Both the position numbers and the translations under genes were made by a program. The notes under the pieces are model-generated. The model was given only the letters and a program-made list of their open reading frames with translations, did not search any database and had not been told where the DNA came from. From Cristatella mucedo (Eukaryota > Bryozoa > Phylactolaemata > Cristatellidae), in the NCBI GenBank assembly GCA_009760855.2, contig WPIO01000045.1, positions 1,351,501-1,415,500 on the forward strand: DNA of 64,000 nucleotides, read 5' to 3'. This document shows, in pieces, positions 11,119 to 21,945 of the stretch. The first letter of the stretch is position 1. Every line of letters starts with the position of its first letter.

Positions 11119-12415
11119 ACTCCTTTGTCCTGGAGCAGTGAGCCAGAGAGGAGCGTCAGTGCGGTTAGAGAGGAAGCGCTTAAGAGCAAGCCAGGAAGCT
11201 CTGAGACGAGCGGTGGCGATTCGGCCTTAGAATTGATCCGATACCCGCGGAAGCTGCTGATAGATGTTGGCTGGCCTGTCAACCTTCGCCATCACTCTGT
11301 CCAAAAAGAATCGTCTGGAACCCATTCGCCATGCAAGCTGGATAGAGGGGACATTCCAGTGGCCTAGTGCCGGTATTAGTTCCTTACCGTAATGGGCCAT
11401 GGTGTCGGGCCCAATACCACTAAGCTCTTGCCCCATTGTCTGAGCTAAGTATTTAAGAGTCGAGCGACGCTCGCTCTGGGCCTGGTGTTTTTGGTCTCTT
11501 CTGGTCTTCTGTCCGGCTCTGCGCTTAGACGCCGTCGGGCACTCGTTTCTCTGAAAGCGAGGGAGGAGGGCGGGCTGTCCGCCGACGATGGACGGAACAG
11601 GACAAGACAGCGCTAGGAGGATTCGGTGGACTCCACCGAATACGGTCGTATCGCGCCCGAGCTGGCATGTGTTTCTTTTGTGTTTTGTATGTGCGCGCTA
11701 GCACGCGGTCGTGGCATAGGGATTTGCCGGTGCGAGCTAGGCGTAGTTGGCGTGTGTGGAGCCCTAGTTCTCCGGTTAGGGTTTAGGCTCCAGTTTGAGC
11801 TCCGTCTATTTGGGTCGTCCCCAGTATAGATGTAAGTAGCGTAAGCGTGGAGAAGTATTCCCTCCGCAAGAGTGCTTGAGGTGGCGTGTGTGGAGTATTC
11901 CTGCCGCACTGGTGGAAACCGAGTTCTAGTTCTCCGGTCAGGGTTTAGGCTCGGGTTCGCGCTTCAGTGTGGAGAAGTATTCCCTCCGCAAGAGTGCTTA
12001 AGTTGGCGTGTTTGGGGTATTCCTTCCGCACAGGTGGAAACGAAGTCCTAGTTCTCCGTTTAGGGTTTAGGCTCCGGTTCGCGCTCAGTGTGGAGAAGTA
12101 TTCCCTCCGCAAGAGTGCTGGTGCTGTTGAGAACGTGCGAGGAGTGTGGAGATAAAGCTGAACTAGACGCGCAGCGACTTTGTGCGCTTGCGAATAAAGT
12201 TCAGTAAAATCCCCAATTTGTGTGTCTCGCTTTCCAATTCACGCCACGGACTCACGACCCCCCTTAGTAACGGTAAGCAGGTCAGCGCCAGAAACGCTCG
12301 TTTCGTGGCGGCCAGCTTATTGCGCGTAGGCGCGCACCGAACGGCAGTAGGCGCAAGGCTACGCCGCTAGGTAAGCGGCAGGTCAAGCCTATTCCGCCGA
12401 GCCTTCGGCGTTACA
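11054..12415 (+). mobile_element. Probable solo LTR (about 1.36 kb)
   Basis: Starts TGTAGCGCC and ends GGCGTTACA, imperfect terminal inverted repeats in the TG...CA form of LTRs. It sits in AT repeats that give a TATA duplication at both ends, which is not informative in this context. Inside are a TATA-like TATTTAAGAG near 11448 and a poly(A) signal GAATAAAG near 12192, in the order expected for U3-R-U5. No internal coding region or second LTR follows, hence a solo LTR. Strand is inferred from the TATA and poly(A) signals. Confidence 0.55.
11738..12125 (+). repeat. Minisatellite, period about 121-122 bp, ~3 copies
   Basis: GTGGAGAAGTATTCCCTCCG starts at 11847, 11969 and 12090. Each unit also carries AGTTCTCCG followed by a telomere-like TTAGGGTTTAGGCTC stretch. 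It lies inside the putative LTR. Confidence 0.85.
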
Positions 12416-12427
12416 TATATATATATG

Positions 12428-13111
12428 CAGTCGTCCCTCGCCACTGCGCGCTTCGACTTTTGCGGCTTCACTCTATCGTGGTTTTTTCAAATATATTCAT
12501 TAAAAAGTTGATCGAGATAATAGTGAAATGATACAGCATGCGCTCGGTTGTCTGAGTCAATTATAAACTCTCATATTACAATTAAATTATGATTAATGTA
12601 CGTATGGATGTATGGGCGGATGATGTATGTATGGACAGTAGGCCTAAATATTTGAGCGCCCCCGAAAATCCGTCAACGCCAAGTGCAGCCGTTCGACCGC
12701 TCCTTTTAGGCAAGAACGTTTTCCAAAAAAATCGGGTGTGGTGAAACCAGACCAATCAGAACGTGCTGTTCACTGATTGGTTATCCAATCCGCTTCCTAT
12801 CCTGGCCAATGGTTGGCTAAGCCTCACTCAAGTTCGTTTCTCTCATAAACACTGCAACGTCATTTGTTTTATTTTCTCTTATTGTGTCTAATAATTGGGT
12901 AATGCGAGTGTAATGGTGACTAGAGTAGTACTATTTTATGTACAGAGGACTCTAATAATTTTAAAAACCGCTTTTAGATGGTCGTGAAGAGGTTTTCTAT
13001 GCTCCAACTACGAAAACATCCCATTTATAAATTAAGAATCCTACTTCGCAGAAATTTACTTATCGCAGTAGAGTCTGGAACTGATTAATCGCGATAAACG
13101 AGGAACGACTG
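12428..13111. mobile_element. pogo/Tigger-like MITE
   Basis: Terminal inverted repeats CAGTCGTCCCTCG (left) and CGAGGAACGACTG (right) bound about 684 bp without coding capacity. TA follows the right end; the matching base pair at the left end is TG, so the TA duplication is imperfect. Subterminal words such as GGTTTTTTCAAATATATT and GATTAATCGCGATAAACG resemble pogo/Tigger-type elements known from memory in fish and other animals. Confidence 0.6.
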
Positions 13112-13669
13112 TACGGTATGTTTATTCATATATAAAAATTATATACTGAGTAGTATATTCGTCTTGTATTAGTATTAATGTCTTTTGTGCTCTATAAGAA
13201 CCAAATCACTATCGGGGAGCTTTAAAACTTCGCATGAGAGTAAACAACTAATAGTCGATTATCAGTAGGGTATCAAGCTGAGACAGGCATGCAAAAGCAC
13301 GCCAATATCGAGTTTAGAGAAGCATGCAAACACATCAAGACCTTTGTATTTTACTACTAGGATTCCCTCAGCAGATCTAAGGAGACAACCAGACAAGTGT
13401 TGGTTCCACTAGTTTGGTAAGATGCCGCCAGCACGGCAGCAAGGTGGCATGAAAGCATACCTGCACACTGGTGCAGAGCCATAATCCCAAAAAATAAGCC
13501 ATCAGCCGAGGCTTACAAAGGCTTGAGGGGCATCCAGCGACGTACTAGCGAAGTCAACGTCGTATTAGTGATGTCAACGAGGTCAACGTGAGAGTGAGAC
13601 GGGGAGCCGGGATAGTTCCGGGTGCTCCGATCGCGGAAGTAAACTCGCTTACAGAGCTTCCACTAGGAT

Positions 13670-14091
13670 CAGAGGTCGGCAAACTTTTCGAACTGCTAGG
13701 TCATTTCAGGAGGTCATGAAGGCACACTAGGCCAGAAGAAACCACGCCCGCTCCGCAGGTCCGGGGGGGGGGAGAGAGAGTGGGCGTGGCCATACGAACG
13801 AATGAACAAACAGTCGCAATAGACGCGCACGGCAATTATAGCTGTAGACATTTAGCATCCCTCCTGGGTCGGGCGCTTCTGCCACATGCAAGCGTCTGAA
13901 CGAGTTCTAAAAAGCGAACACGGGGACCATAGTTTGAGCTGCAGCAACAACGATGAGATAGAGGCGAATCCGCGACTGACAACTCAATTAGGCGGACGGA
14001 TCCAGCAATAAATAAGGGGCCGAGCTAGGCCGGACTGGAGCACTAGCTAGATCGGATCCTGGCTTAAAGACCGGAGTTTGCCGACCTCTGG
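13670..14091. mobile_element. hAT MITE (CAGAGGTCGGCAAACTTTT termini)
   Basis: The left end CAGAGGTCGGCAAACTTTT pairs with the right end AGTTTGCCGACCTCTG. Flanks ACTAGGAT and ACTAGGTG form an imperfect 8-bp target duplication, typical of hAT elements. The 420-bp interior has no transposase. Terminal sequences of this type are familiar from hAT-Charlie-like elements. Confidence 0.7.
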
Positions 14092-14880
14092 ACTAGGTGT
14101 TAAGCAACTAGAGCTGGAAAGGTCGGTGGTCATAGGGGGTTAGCTTCAGCAGCCCATAGCGGGAGCTATAAATTTGGCAGAGGCCAGAGGTGAGCGTCAG
14201 CTTCCATGTCTCGGGAGGGGAAAGGTGTGCTGAAGTCCACTTAGTCCATAGAATTAGCTTAGATGGGCCACGTAGCGAATTATCGCGTCTGCAGAGAGCG
14301 CCCCTAAATCGCTGCATTTTCAAGTGGGTATGAAGAGGGGGCTAATGCCTCGATATCAGATTCCCCAGGCTGCGATTTTGCTGGGGCGTTTTCCTTTTAA
14401 AACCACATCTACAGGCTTCTAAAATTATGCAACTTGATGGCAATTACGTACCCAATCGTCAAGGAAACTATAAAGGAAAATCGCGCCTAAATTATAAAGT
14501 GCATGGACAACATGCACTATATTATTTACGCTTTTTCACGCGTCAGTGAACTGGAGAAAGCGCGATATAGCAGCAGGCCACTGGGCTGCAGGAGGCGTCC
14601 GACCGTGTGAGCGTGCCTTCGAACATGCATTTTCCGCGTGCGTCAAAAGTTGCACCTTGTGCGTGTCGCAAATAGAAGTTCTTGGGAGTTTGGTAATTAG
14701 AATGGGTATGGCCACAGTGTCGGTATGTTCATAAAAAAAGTAGCACACAGTTTCTACCTAGCTACTACACAGCTACCTAGCTAAAAATTGTGCGTCACCG
14801 ATTTGCTTGCGCTGGGGTAAGGTAAGCGAGAAAAGAAGCTGCAGCAGCAGAAGCGGCAGCTACGGCTTTAGATGTCATGC
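14092..14880. other. Intergenic stretch, nothing recognised
   Basis: Only short open frames without recognisable domains. Confidence 0.35.
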
Positions 14881-15028
<148 letters not shown>

Positions 15029-15482
15029 AGAGAATATGCCCCTTCGGACAGCGGAAAGTTGTTCCGGGAACTTCTCGTGGAAAATAGAGATAACGCATGT
15101 AGGGAGGGTGCACCCAGAAATGTGCCACAAAGTAGCGGTAAAAACCCGAAGGAGTACCGTAGCACTAGTATATTTTAAATTCTATATGAACTGAGGCCCT
15201 GCGAATTGATCCTGAGAACCGCCGCAAATGTCGTCTCGGACGCGGGGACGATTGCGTAAAGCCGCATCTCCGCATCAGTAGTTAAACGCATGACGTCCTG
15301 AATCAGAGCCGGGAGTCGTACAAATGCATACTCACGCTTCACACTATTGCTCATAAACACCGCCGGTTGCTTTGGAGCTCAACTGACAATCAGATAATCA
15401 GCTCGAATATCCCGAGCACTGCCAGCTGATCGTGCTAATGTTTTTTCCACATTCCGTAACATACTATTGCTAAACCATAGAG

Positions 15483-15669
15483 CAGCGGTTCTCAACCTTC
15501 CTAATGCCGCGACCTTTTAATACAGTTCCTCATGCTGTGGCGATTCCCAAACATAAAATTATTGTGTGCAAAATGCGGAAATGCGTGTTTTCCGATTGTC
15601 TTAGGCGACCCCTGTGAAAGGGTCGTTCGACCCCCAAAGGAGTTGCGACCCACAGGTTGAAAACCGCCG
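15483..15669. mobile_element. SPIN/URR1-like hAT MITE, 187 bp
   Basis: The left end CAGCGGTTCTCAACCT and right end AGGTTGAAAACCGCCG form terminal inverted repeats. An 8-bp target duplication flanks them (CCATAGAG at 15475-15482, CCATAGAA at 15670-15677). Interior words CCTAATGCCGCGACC, ACAGTTCCTCATG, CATAAAATTATT and GGCGACCCCTGTGAAAGGG match, from memory, non-autonomous SPIN/URR1-type hAT elements of vertebrates. It is internally deleted and carries no transposase. A few CpG-type changes separate it from the remembered consensus. Confidence 0.8.
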
Positions 15670-15689
15670 CCATAGAAGGTAATAATAAC

Positions 15690-16480
15690 AATAATAAATA
15701 TTTATATCGCGCCAGAAATGCCGTCATAGAAGATAATAAAATAACAATGATAAATATTTATATAGCGCCCTAAGCGAAGCAAAACTCTATATAGGCCATT
15801 TACAGATTTTTGGATGAGAAGCACGTCAATGCACAATGTCAGCACGCACCAGCCAGAAAAGGACAACGATTCTAATGCTGTAAGCAAAAGGTAGATGTCT
15901 AGCTCTTAGTTAGCATCTTGTCTTATTAAGCGTCTTATCTTATTGAGCGTCGTCGAGTCAGCGTGGATGTCGTGAAGCACCAGTCCGCATATACGTAGCA
16001 TCCAGGCTTTGAGAACATTGGAGCACTGCTAAACGTCTTTAAGCTAGATGAGAGGGTGGGACAGTGAAAAGCCTGACTCGGGTGAAAAGCCAGATAGGTA
16101 GGCCGGAGCAAAGAACTGTTTCATCTCTACAGCGTCCAAGGAGAACTTATTCTCTATCCAAGCGCTTTAAATATGCCCGCGGGGGGGGGGGCGCGGCGGC
16201 TTGAGCCCACAGCCTTAGTAAATACGGCGAACACCTTGCCACTGGCCAAAAACAGGGCTACATATAGCAAGAGACAGGATGAACATAAAAGTAAGTGATA
16301 TAACCTTTAAGAAATATGCTGCTTAATGTACCAGTACAGGTCGGTTGGAAGTGAAGGGCACTGGTAGCAGGTGCGACGTTTTTGGTAAACAAGCTAAGCG
16401 GCAAATTTTTGCACCAACTTTAAGCTTGTTATTTATGTAGGCTGAAAGACTTGTAAGTAGTGACTTACAGAAGTCAATAA
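15690..16480 (-). mobile_element. Diverged LINE-A-like copy, split by SINE1
   Basis: The tail-like segment near 15760 (TATAGCGCCC) and GTCAGCACGCACC at 15840 match the LINE-A 3' region. At 16340-16480, words such as GTACAGGTCGG, TTTGCACCAACTTTAAGC and CTTACAGAAGTC match the coding part of the copy at 20060-21480. Frames are broken throughout. A short duplication of the A/T-rich 3' end (units near 15670 and 15722) precedes the tail. Confidence 0.6.
16122..16258 (-). mobile_element. SINE1 copy nested in an old LINE
   Basis: Inverted SINE1: tail AGCGTCCAAGGAGAACTTAT...CCAAGCGCTTTAAATATG, a G11 run, then B-box-like GGCTTGAGCCCACAG. LINE sequence continues on both sides. Confidence 0.7.
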
Positions 16481-16899
16481 ATGCGCATGCGATTATCTGG
16501 CCTCAAACGACTCAGCTGTTATGAGAAAATGGAACAAAGAAGTAAGTCTGCCGTCGTCTTTTTAAGCTGCCTCGGAGTGAAAATAGGACTCGCGACGTCA
16601 TTTCGGAATTATTCCGGTCATGCCAAATCAATGTCAAGCTTTACGCCCACAAAAGATCCAGGATACGAGTCTGACCGTCCTTGTTAACAAGTGCGCGTGG
16701 TTCCACTCGAAATCATCACACGAGGAGGTTCCTGGAGAAATGTAATGGGTGGCAGATTCCTTCAAAGGGAGTGCAACCCAAATAATCGAACGTGATCGGG
16801 AATCTGTACAGAAACAATTTAATAACCTGCGAAAAATCTGTGGGGTTTGTATGTTCAGATTCAGTCATTAATAGTTAAATCCTGAAAAATATCTAGTGT

Positions 16900-17328
16900 A
16901 ATGCCTCGACAAATTTTATTTTAACAATAGCATCAAGCGGCATGTCATCCATCGGACAACGGAAAAAGCACATCAACATAAAGTAAAAATAATGAAATGA
17001 AAAAAGTAAAAACAACAAAAATATAAATAATAACTGATACACATCAAGGTACTTGTGTTCTTTCCCTTTAGGGAGCGTCTTCAGTCGGTGATAAAGTCAA
17101 GGCAGAAATAAAGCAGTCGGCCGACGTCAGCACTGATACGAGGCATTGACGCACACTCACACATCTGAGAACAATTATGGGCAGTTGAGGCAGCCTGGCA
17201 GCCTCGAGCAGCCTATTACCCTTCTCTTGATTCCACCGATCTGCAGTCTCACGGACATGGCTGACTTTTGATGAAGCATACACCAGCCCTACTCCACTGA
17301 GCTGAATGAAGCCCTTGATAAGTTGTGT

Positions 17329-17388
<60 letters not shown>

Positions 17389-18253
17389 TCCTTACTTTGG
17401 TAGCATGGACAACTGCTTTAGGTAAAATTTTCGCACAATCCTGAAATACGGCATTCTGAGTGGGTTTGGTTCTGGCTTGCATCTTTTTCTTTCGACTTGT
17501 TAAAAAGTTACGAACACGACGCATGCAGGCACTCCTCTCAAGGTGTGATCACATTCTGCAACCAATGCGGTACTTGCTGATTGAGCCTTTCCACCCCAGC
17601 ACCATCAATTGCATCGCAATTAAAAATGCTAGTCACGTCATAAGCTGACATTTTGAGGCGACGGAGGACTTGCTGATAACTTCACCTTCAGCAAAGCATC
17701 ACAACACTGCTTGGCTTGCTTAAAATTGAAAAACAGTTTGAATCTTTAAGACATTGAAACCTTTCTCCAAGTGCTATCTTCAAATTTTCCAAGACTCGAC
17801 AGCATTCGCACACTTAACCTTCAAGAAAAAATCTCTAGGTACGTCAAGAAAGCTACAGCTTGCCAAAAACTCGACAACCATGACACAAGACGTCTAACAG
17901 GAAAACGTCACATCCATGTTTAATTAGGCAGGACAGTTAGTTTTAGATCAGGATCGTGAGCTTTTTAAAATACTGCCTGAATAATAGGGAGAGGATCTTA
18001 GATACGAGAACGCTGACAAAGCACCTCTTTGTTTCGTGTATTTTCTGAGAAATTTTCTGTTCAATTTTGTGGCTTCCTCAGGAGGGATTTCTGTTTGAAC
18101 GAAACATTCAACCGGGTCCTGACAAAAATGGCACCGAGCGACGGACGCTGAAGATTGGGTAGCAGAAATTGTAAGCTGACGCTCTAACACCAAGCACGCG
18201 CCGGTGCACACGCGACAAAACGCAGACGCCGAGGGAGGGGCTTCAACACTCAT
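16900..18253 (-). CDS. Candidate multi-exon gene, Cys-rich protein, not recognised
   Basis: Five minus-strand exons join in frame: 18253-18025, 17812-17624 (3' limit uncertain), a 17.6-kb exon starting after TGTCAG and ending near 17550, 17455-17396, and 17313 to a stop at 17068. Introns are short (about 60-210 bp), and one carries the (CT)n tract. AATAAA on the minus strand near 16916-16921 fits a 3' end. The predicted start is MSVEAPPSAS. Cysteines form C13-x2-C16-x3-C20, C41-x2-C44, C50 and a CECC cluster near residue 78, suggesting metal binding. Later exons (IFNCDAIDGAGVERLNQQV, DCAKILPKAVVHATK, GFIQLSGVGLVYASSK) look like ordinary helical protein. Two donors are weak (GTGCTT, GTGATC) and I recognise no family, so the gene itself is inference. 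Confidence 0.4.
17331..17385. repeat. (CT)n microsatellite
   Basis: About 27 CT repeats. They lie in a proposed 82-bp intron of the minus-strand candidate gene. Confidence 0.95.
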
Positions 18254-18299
18254 GTATTCCGTCAACGCTCGCAGAATTACACCCCACAGCACGGCATCT

Positions 18300-20060
18300 C
18301 ACCCCTCAGCGTCCTGCTTCCCGCTGCTCCTGTCCCGGCGGTGAGTCACCCTTGTAAAACCATTACTCATTCAACCGTAATCCCATATAACCCGTAGGCC
18401 AATAAAACCACAAATCAGCACTAAACCACAGAAATCTTAGTTATTGTTGACTGCACATTGCCCATATCATATACAGGAATTACAAATTCACATTCAGGTC
18501 GCATTTTGGGAGACTTCACTCAATGGCAAGCACAAATGCACGTCGGAGAACGGTATCAGATTTGCAACTGCTACACAGAGAGTGCGAAAGTGACCAGTCG
18601 TTGTTAAGTTCTGAGTGAAGTATAGATATTGGTCATATTAATTTTTGGTTTAACCTTTTTTTCGCATGAACGTAGATCAAGTTCTCGTGGGTGCTATGCA
18701 AAAGATCTATTAGTATTATTTTGTAGCTATGCTATAGCGGAAGCAGCTGAGCAGCAGCGTCAATCGCCGGAAGTGTAATCGCAGAATTTGCGAAGCAACA
18801 TCCCTCATAAAAGCAAAAGATCTGACGAGAACTCGGCATATCTATCGGCTGCTGATTGAGCTTCAGACGCGCGTACTTTTTTGTTGGAGTTGCGGGCTAA
18901 CGGCGCTTCAGCCGTAGCACAATATTAGAAATGGAAACGCTGTGCTGTCATTCCTCCGGTAGCCGCTTTGAATGATGCCGTTTAAAAAGGATCTTCCTAA
19001 TCTTGCTCTGTGCTGGAACAGCTATGCGTGTTCGAATTCAACCGTAGCTACTTACTAGTGCGGTTTAGTCAGGAAACAGCGACCTATAAAGAAAGTTTCT
19101 CACAATTCCGCCCGAGGCTAGCATTAAAAACATGACTCCACGCTCGGAGCGGAAAATCCTTGCTCCGAACCAAAGTCCGGCGAGAATGCGGAATTTGTAC
19201 AAGTTTGGACTCCGTCCGGACTTTGTAGCGATCGTACGACGCGGGGTGGCAGCAGTCGCAGAGCAAGGGGATGGGCAGGGGGCGTGGTGTCCGGTCGCGG
19301 CTAGGCTGCAAACGCAGCGCTCGCAACGGTGCTAGTCTCAGCCGTACTCCAACGCCTCAGTGTGGCGTAGAACTCAGGTCATCTCCAATGCCAATACCCC
19401 GCGTCTCGAGTACTCACTGCCCCCTATCTCAGGGCGCCGGCTTTTTAAACGGTCTCACCGATAAATTATCGCATATTTTAATAATCGCAAACAGTCGCTA
19501 ATCTCATAATCGCAAGTAATAGCTAACCACCACAATTTGGCTCGATGAACTACTGTTAAGTTCGAGACGAATAAGGGTTACGATTTTGCGCCATAAGGTT
19601 TCATTAATTTCTTTCCACATACATGAAAATAATTTTGGTCTTGACCTCAATATAAAAAATAGCGGGTCTTGCCGCCTGGATGAACATCCTGATTTCGCCA
19701 CTTAATGGCTGTATATTCAGTGGACCGGCATTGGCTGATCAAAGCTCTCTTGCAAGTGCGTATGATGTAAGGCTGTCGTAAATATTAATCAAGAGGAACC
19801 TAACCATGAAAGTCATAGCCAGGAATTCAGTAAGGGGTAACCTCGACCCAGAGGGTGTGGTACAACATGACGGTCCTCTTTGATATATACTCGAAAAAGC
19901 TTTTTAGCCCATCTAAAACCCTCGGTAAGTGATGTCATTTTAACTGCTCAAACTATTAGAGATTACCTCATAAAAAATTTGGAAAAAATTCAAGTGAAGT
20001 CAATATTAGCTAATTTAAAAACCTCACGTATGCAGTGGCAGAAGAGCCTTAAAAAGCTAT
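18300..20060. other. Intergenic stretch, little recognised
   Basis: A probable remnant of a LINE-type tail (AAGTTCTCGTGGGTGCTATG) lies near 18678-18725. Nothing else is supported. It may hold the promoter of the minus-strand candidate gene. Confidence 0.35.
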
Positions 20061-20064
20061 CACC

Positions 20065-20066
<2 letters not shown>

Positions 20067-20103
<37 letters not shown>

Positions 20104-21490
20104 TACTTGATAAAGTGCCCTCAGAGAACTAAATCTGTTTCTAGGCGCTTACAGACGGAGATACATTACTTTTACATTTGCTGCAAAGTAAGACTGGTTG
20201 AATGGTTAGTAGTAGCGTGCTCAATAAACAACAAGAATAACATGGTTAGGGCGACATGCACATACATGGTAAACATGCAAAGATGGTTAGTGGCAGTATG
20301 CACAGTGTCAGCACGCATAAAAACATAAAAACAAATCCCAGGGACCCACTAAATGCTATGATAAATAGATGCGTTTTTAGTTTCTTTTTAAATGTGGTCA
20401 AGGCAGGGGATGCTGTGACGGAAATCGGGAGTGAGTTCCAAGCTATGGGAGCAAACAAACTAAAGGCACGGTCACCAAGGGATTTGAGGTTTGTACAAGG
20501 TATTGGTAAACTGTCGGATTCTGAAAAGCAGGTGGTACGATGGTTGGCCTGGTGCGGGAGTAGATCTGAGAGATAGGCTGGAGCCAAAGAATGAAAGGAC
20601 GTGAATGTGAGTGTCAAAGCCTTAAAGTCGATACGTTGCTTGACTGGTAGCCAGTGCAGGTCGGCGAGAAGTGGTGTGATGCAGCAACTGCGACGCTCAC
20701 GACAGACAATCCTAGCTGCAGAGTTTTGCACCAGCTGTAAGCGCCTGATTGCACATGCTGGTAATGAAGCAAGCAGTGAGATACAGAAGTCGAGACGGGA
20801 TGTCACAAATGCATGGACCAACTTAGATGTATTATCCCTGTCTAAAAAAGCCCGAATTTTAGCAATGTTATGTATCTGAAAGTAGGCAGAATTGATTGTG
20901 GAGCTGATGTGGTCGTCTAACGAAAGATCACTTTGGAACACGACACCCAGATTTCGTGCAGATTCAATAGGATATGCTGGCAGAGCTGATCTTGAGCGTT
21001 AGCCATTCCAATTTCTGAATCACAATTAGTTTGCCCATAACTAGAAAGTTGGTTTTACCATAATTTAATTTAAGAAAATTTGCTGCCATCCATGTGCGGA
21101 TGTCATTAATACATGCAGCAAGGGAGTTGAGACAAATCGACGTGCTGGAGGGCTGGTAAGAATCAAAGCTAAGGTACATTTAAGTGTCATCCGCATAGGA
21201 GTGATAGAAAAGCCTAGACTGTGCCTAGCAATAACATCAGCAAGAGGGAGAGTATAAACCGTGAAAAGAACCGGACCAAGCACGGAGCGCTGAGGTACCC
21301 CATATTTCAGATGATCTTTGACCATTAACGTCAGCGCACTATTATCTCTCTTTGAGATAGGACCTGAACCATTGCAATGCAGTGTCAGAAATATTCAGGT
21401 GAGATGAGAGGCGCTCAACAAGGGCTTGGTGATCAATATTATCAAATTCTGCCCAAAGATCGAGCAAAACAAGCAGAGATACCACACGCT
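20067..21490 (-). mobile_element. LINE-A copy (RT palm to 3' end), broken frames
   Basis: From the 5' side (about 21490, minus strand) it encodes RT motifs SLLVLLDL, a DNIDH block, LQWFRSYL, and GVPQRSVLGPVLFTVYTLPL with GS changed to RS. The frame shifts at the YADD region. A 231-codon open frame (20941-20246) then covers VTSRLDFC, PLLADLHWLPV and TTFKKKLKTHLF. The 3' tail at 20067-20150 is (AAT)n plus the CCCTCAGAGAACT stem-loop. It is the second-longest LINE copy here and inactive. Confidence 0.9.
20151..20171 (+). mobile_element. LINE-B 3'-terminal micro-insertion
   Basis: ACAGACGGAGATACATTAC interrupts the otherwise conserved LINE-A tail (GGCGCTT | TTACATTTGCTGC). The inserted word equals the 3' end of LINE-B copies (compare 62247-62265). 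It looks like an extremely 5'-truncated insertion. Confidence 0.5.
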
Positions 21491-21610
21491 CGTATTAGAC
21501 AAAAAGGACTGTTTGCAGCTAGGCTCAAATCCACGATCTGGGTCGTGAAGTGAGAAACCCTTACCCCTTTGGCTGAGATCCAGGGGTGGAAGCTTCGGGC
21601 AGATGCCCTG
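21490..21610 (-). mobile_element. Possible third tRNA-like SINE
   Basis: On the minus strand a B-box-like GTGGATTTGAGCCTAG follows AGGGGTAAGGGTTTCTCACT. It abuts the 5' end of the LINE-A copy and differs from SINE1 and SINE2. Only one copy is seen, so the call is weak. Confidence 0.3.
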
Positions 21611-21639
21611 ACACAACAAAAGAATACTCTTACCCCTAT

Positions 21640-21945
21640 TTGAACAGCCTGCCTATGTAAACCTGTCTACAAATAGTCATTTATTAACATCAGAAATACA
21701 ATCTTCCTTAATTTACCTATTTATCGCAGCACTTATTGAGTCAATGCGAATGCAGCCACTAACCATACTTGCGTGCTGACCCTGTTCATGTCACTTCTAA
21801 CCGCGGTATGATTGTTGACATTGTGCAATGCTACCACTAACCGTATGATCATGCTTCTTTTACAGCATACGTAAAGTGCCTAGAAATAGATCAAATTCTC
21901 TGACGGTGCGATGCAAGTCTATTATCATTATTATTATTGTTATTA
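21640..21945 (+). mobile_element. LINE-A 3' UTR and tail
   Basis: Contains TGCAGCCACTAACCATACTTG and GCGTGCTGACC, then the tail AAGTGCCTAGAAATAGATC...TTCTCTGACGGTG and (ATT)n. It matches the 3' ends at 34400-34590 and 40960-41166. Confidence 0.8.

Noticed and set aside
11738-12125. CRISPR-like direct repeats
   Set aside because: Units are about 121 bp and contiguous with no spacers, in a eukaryotic LTR-like context.
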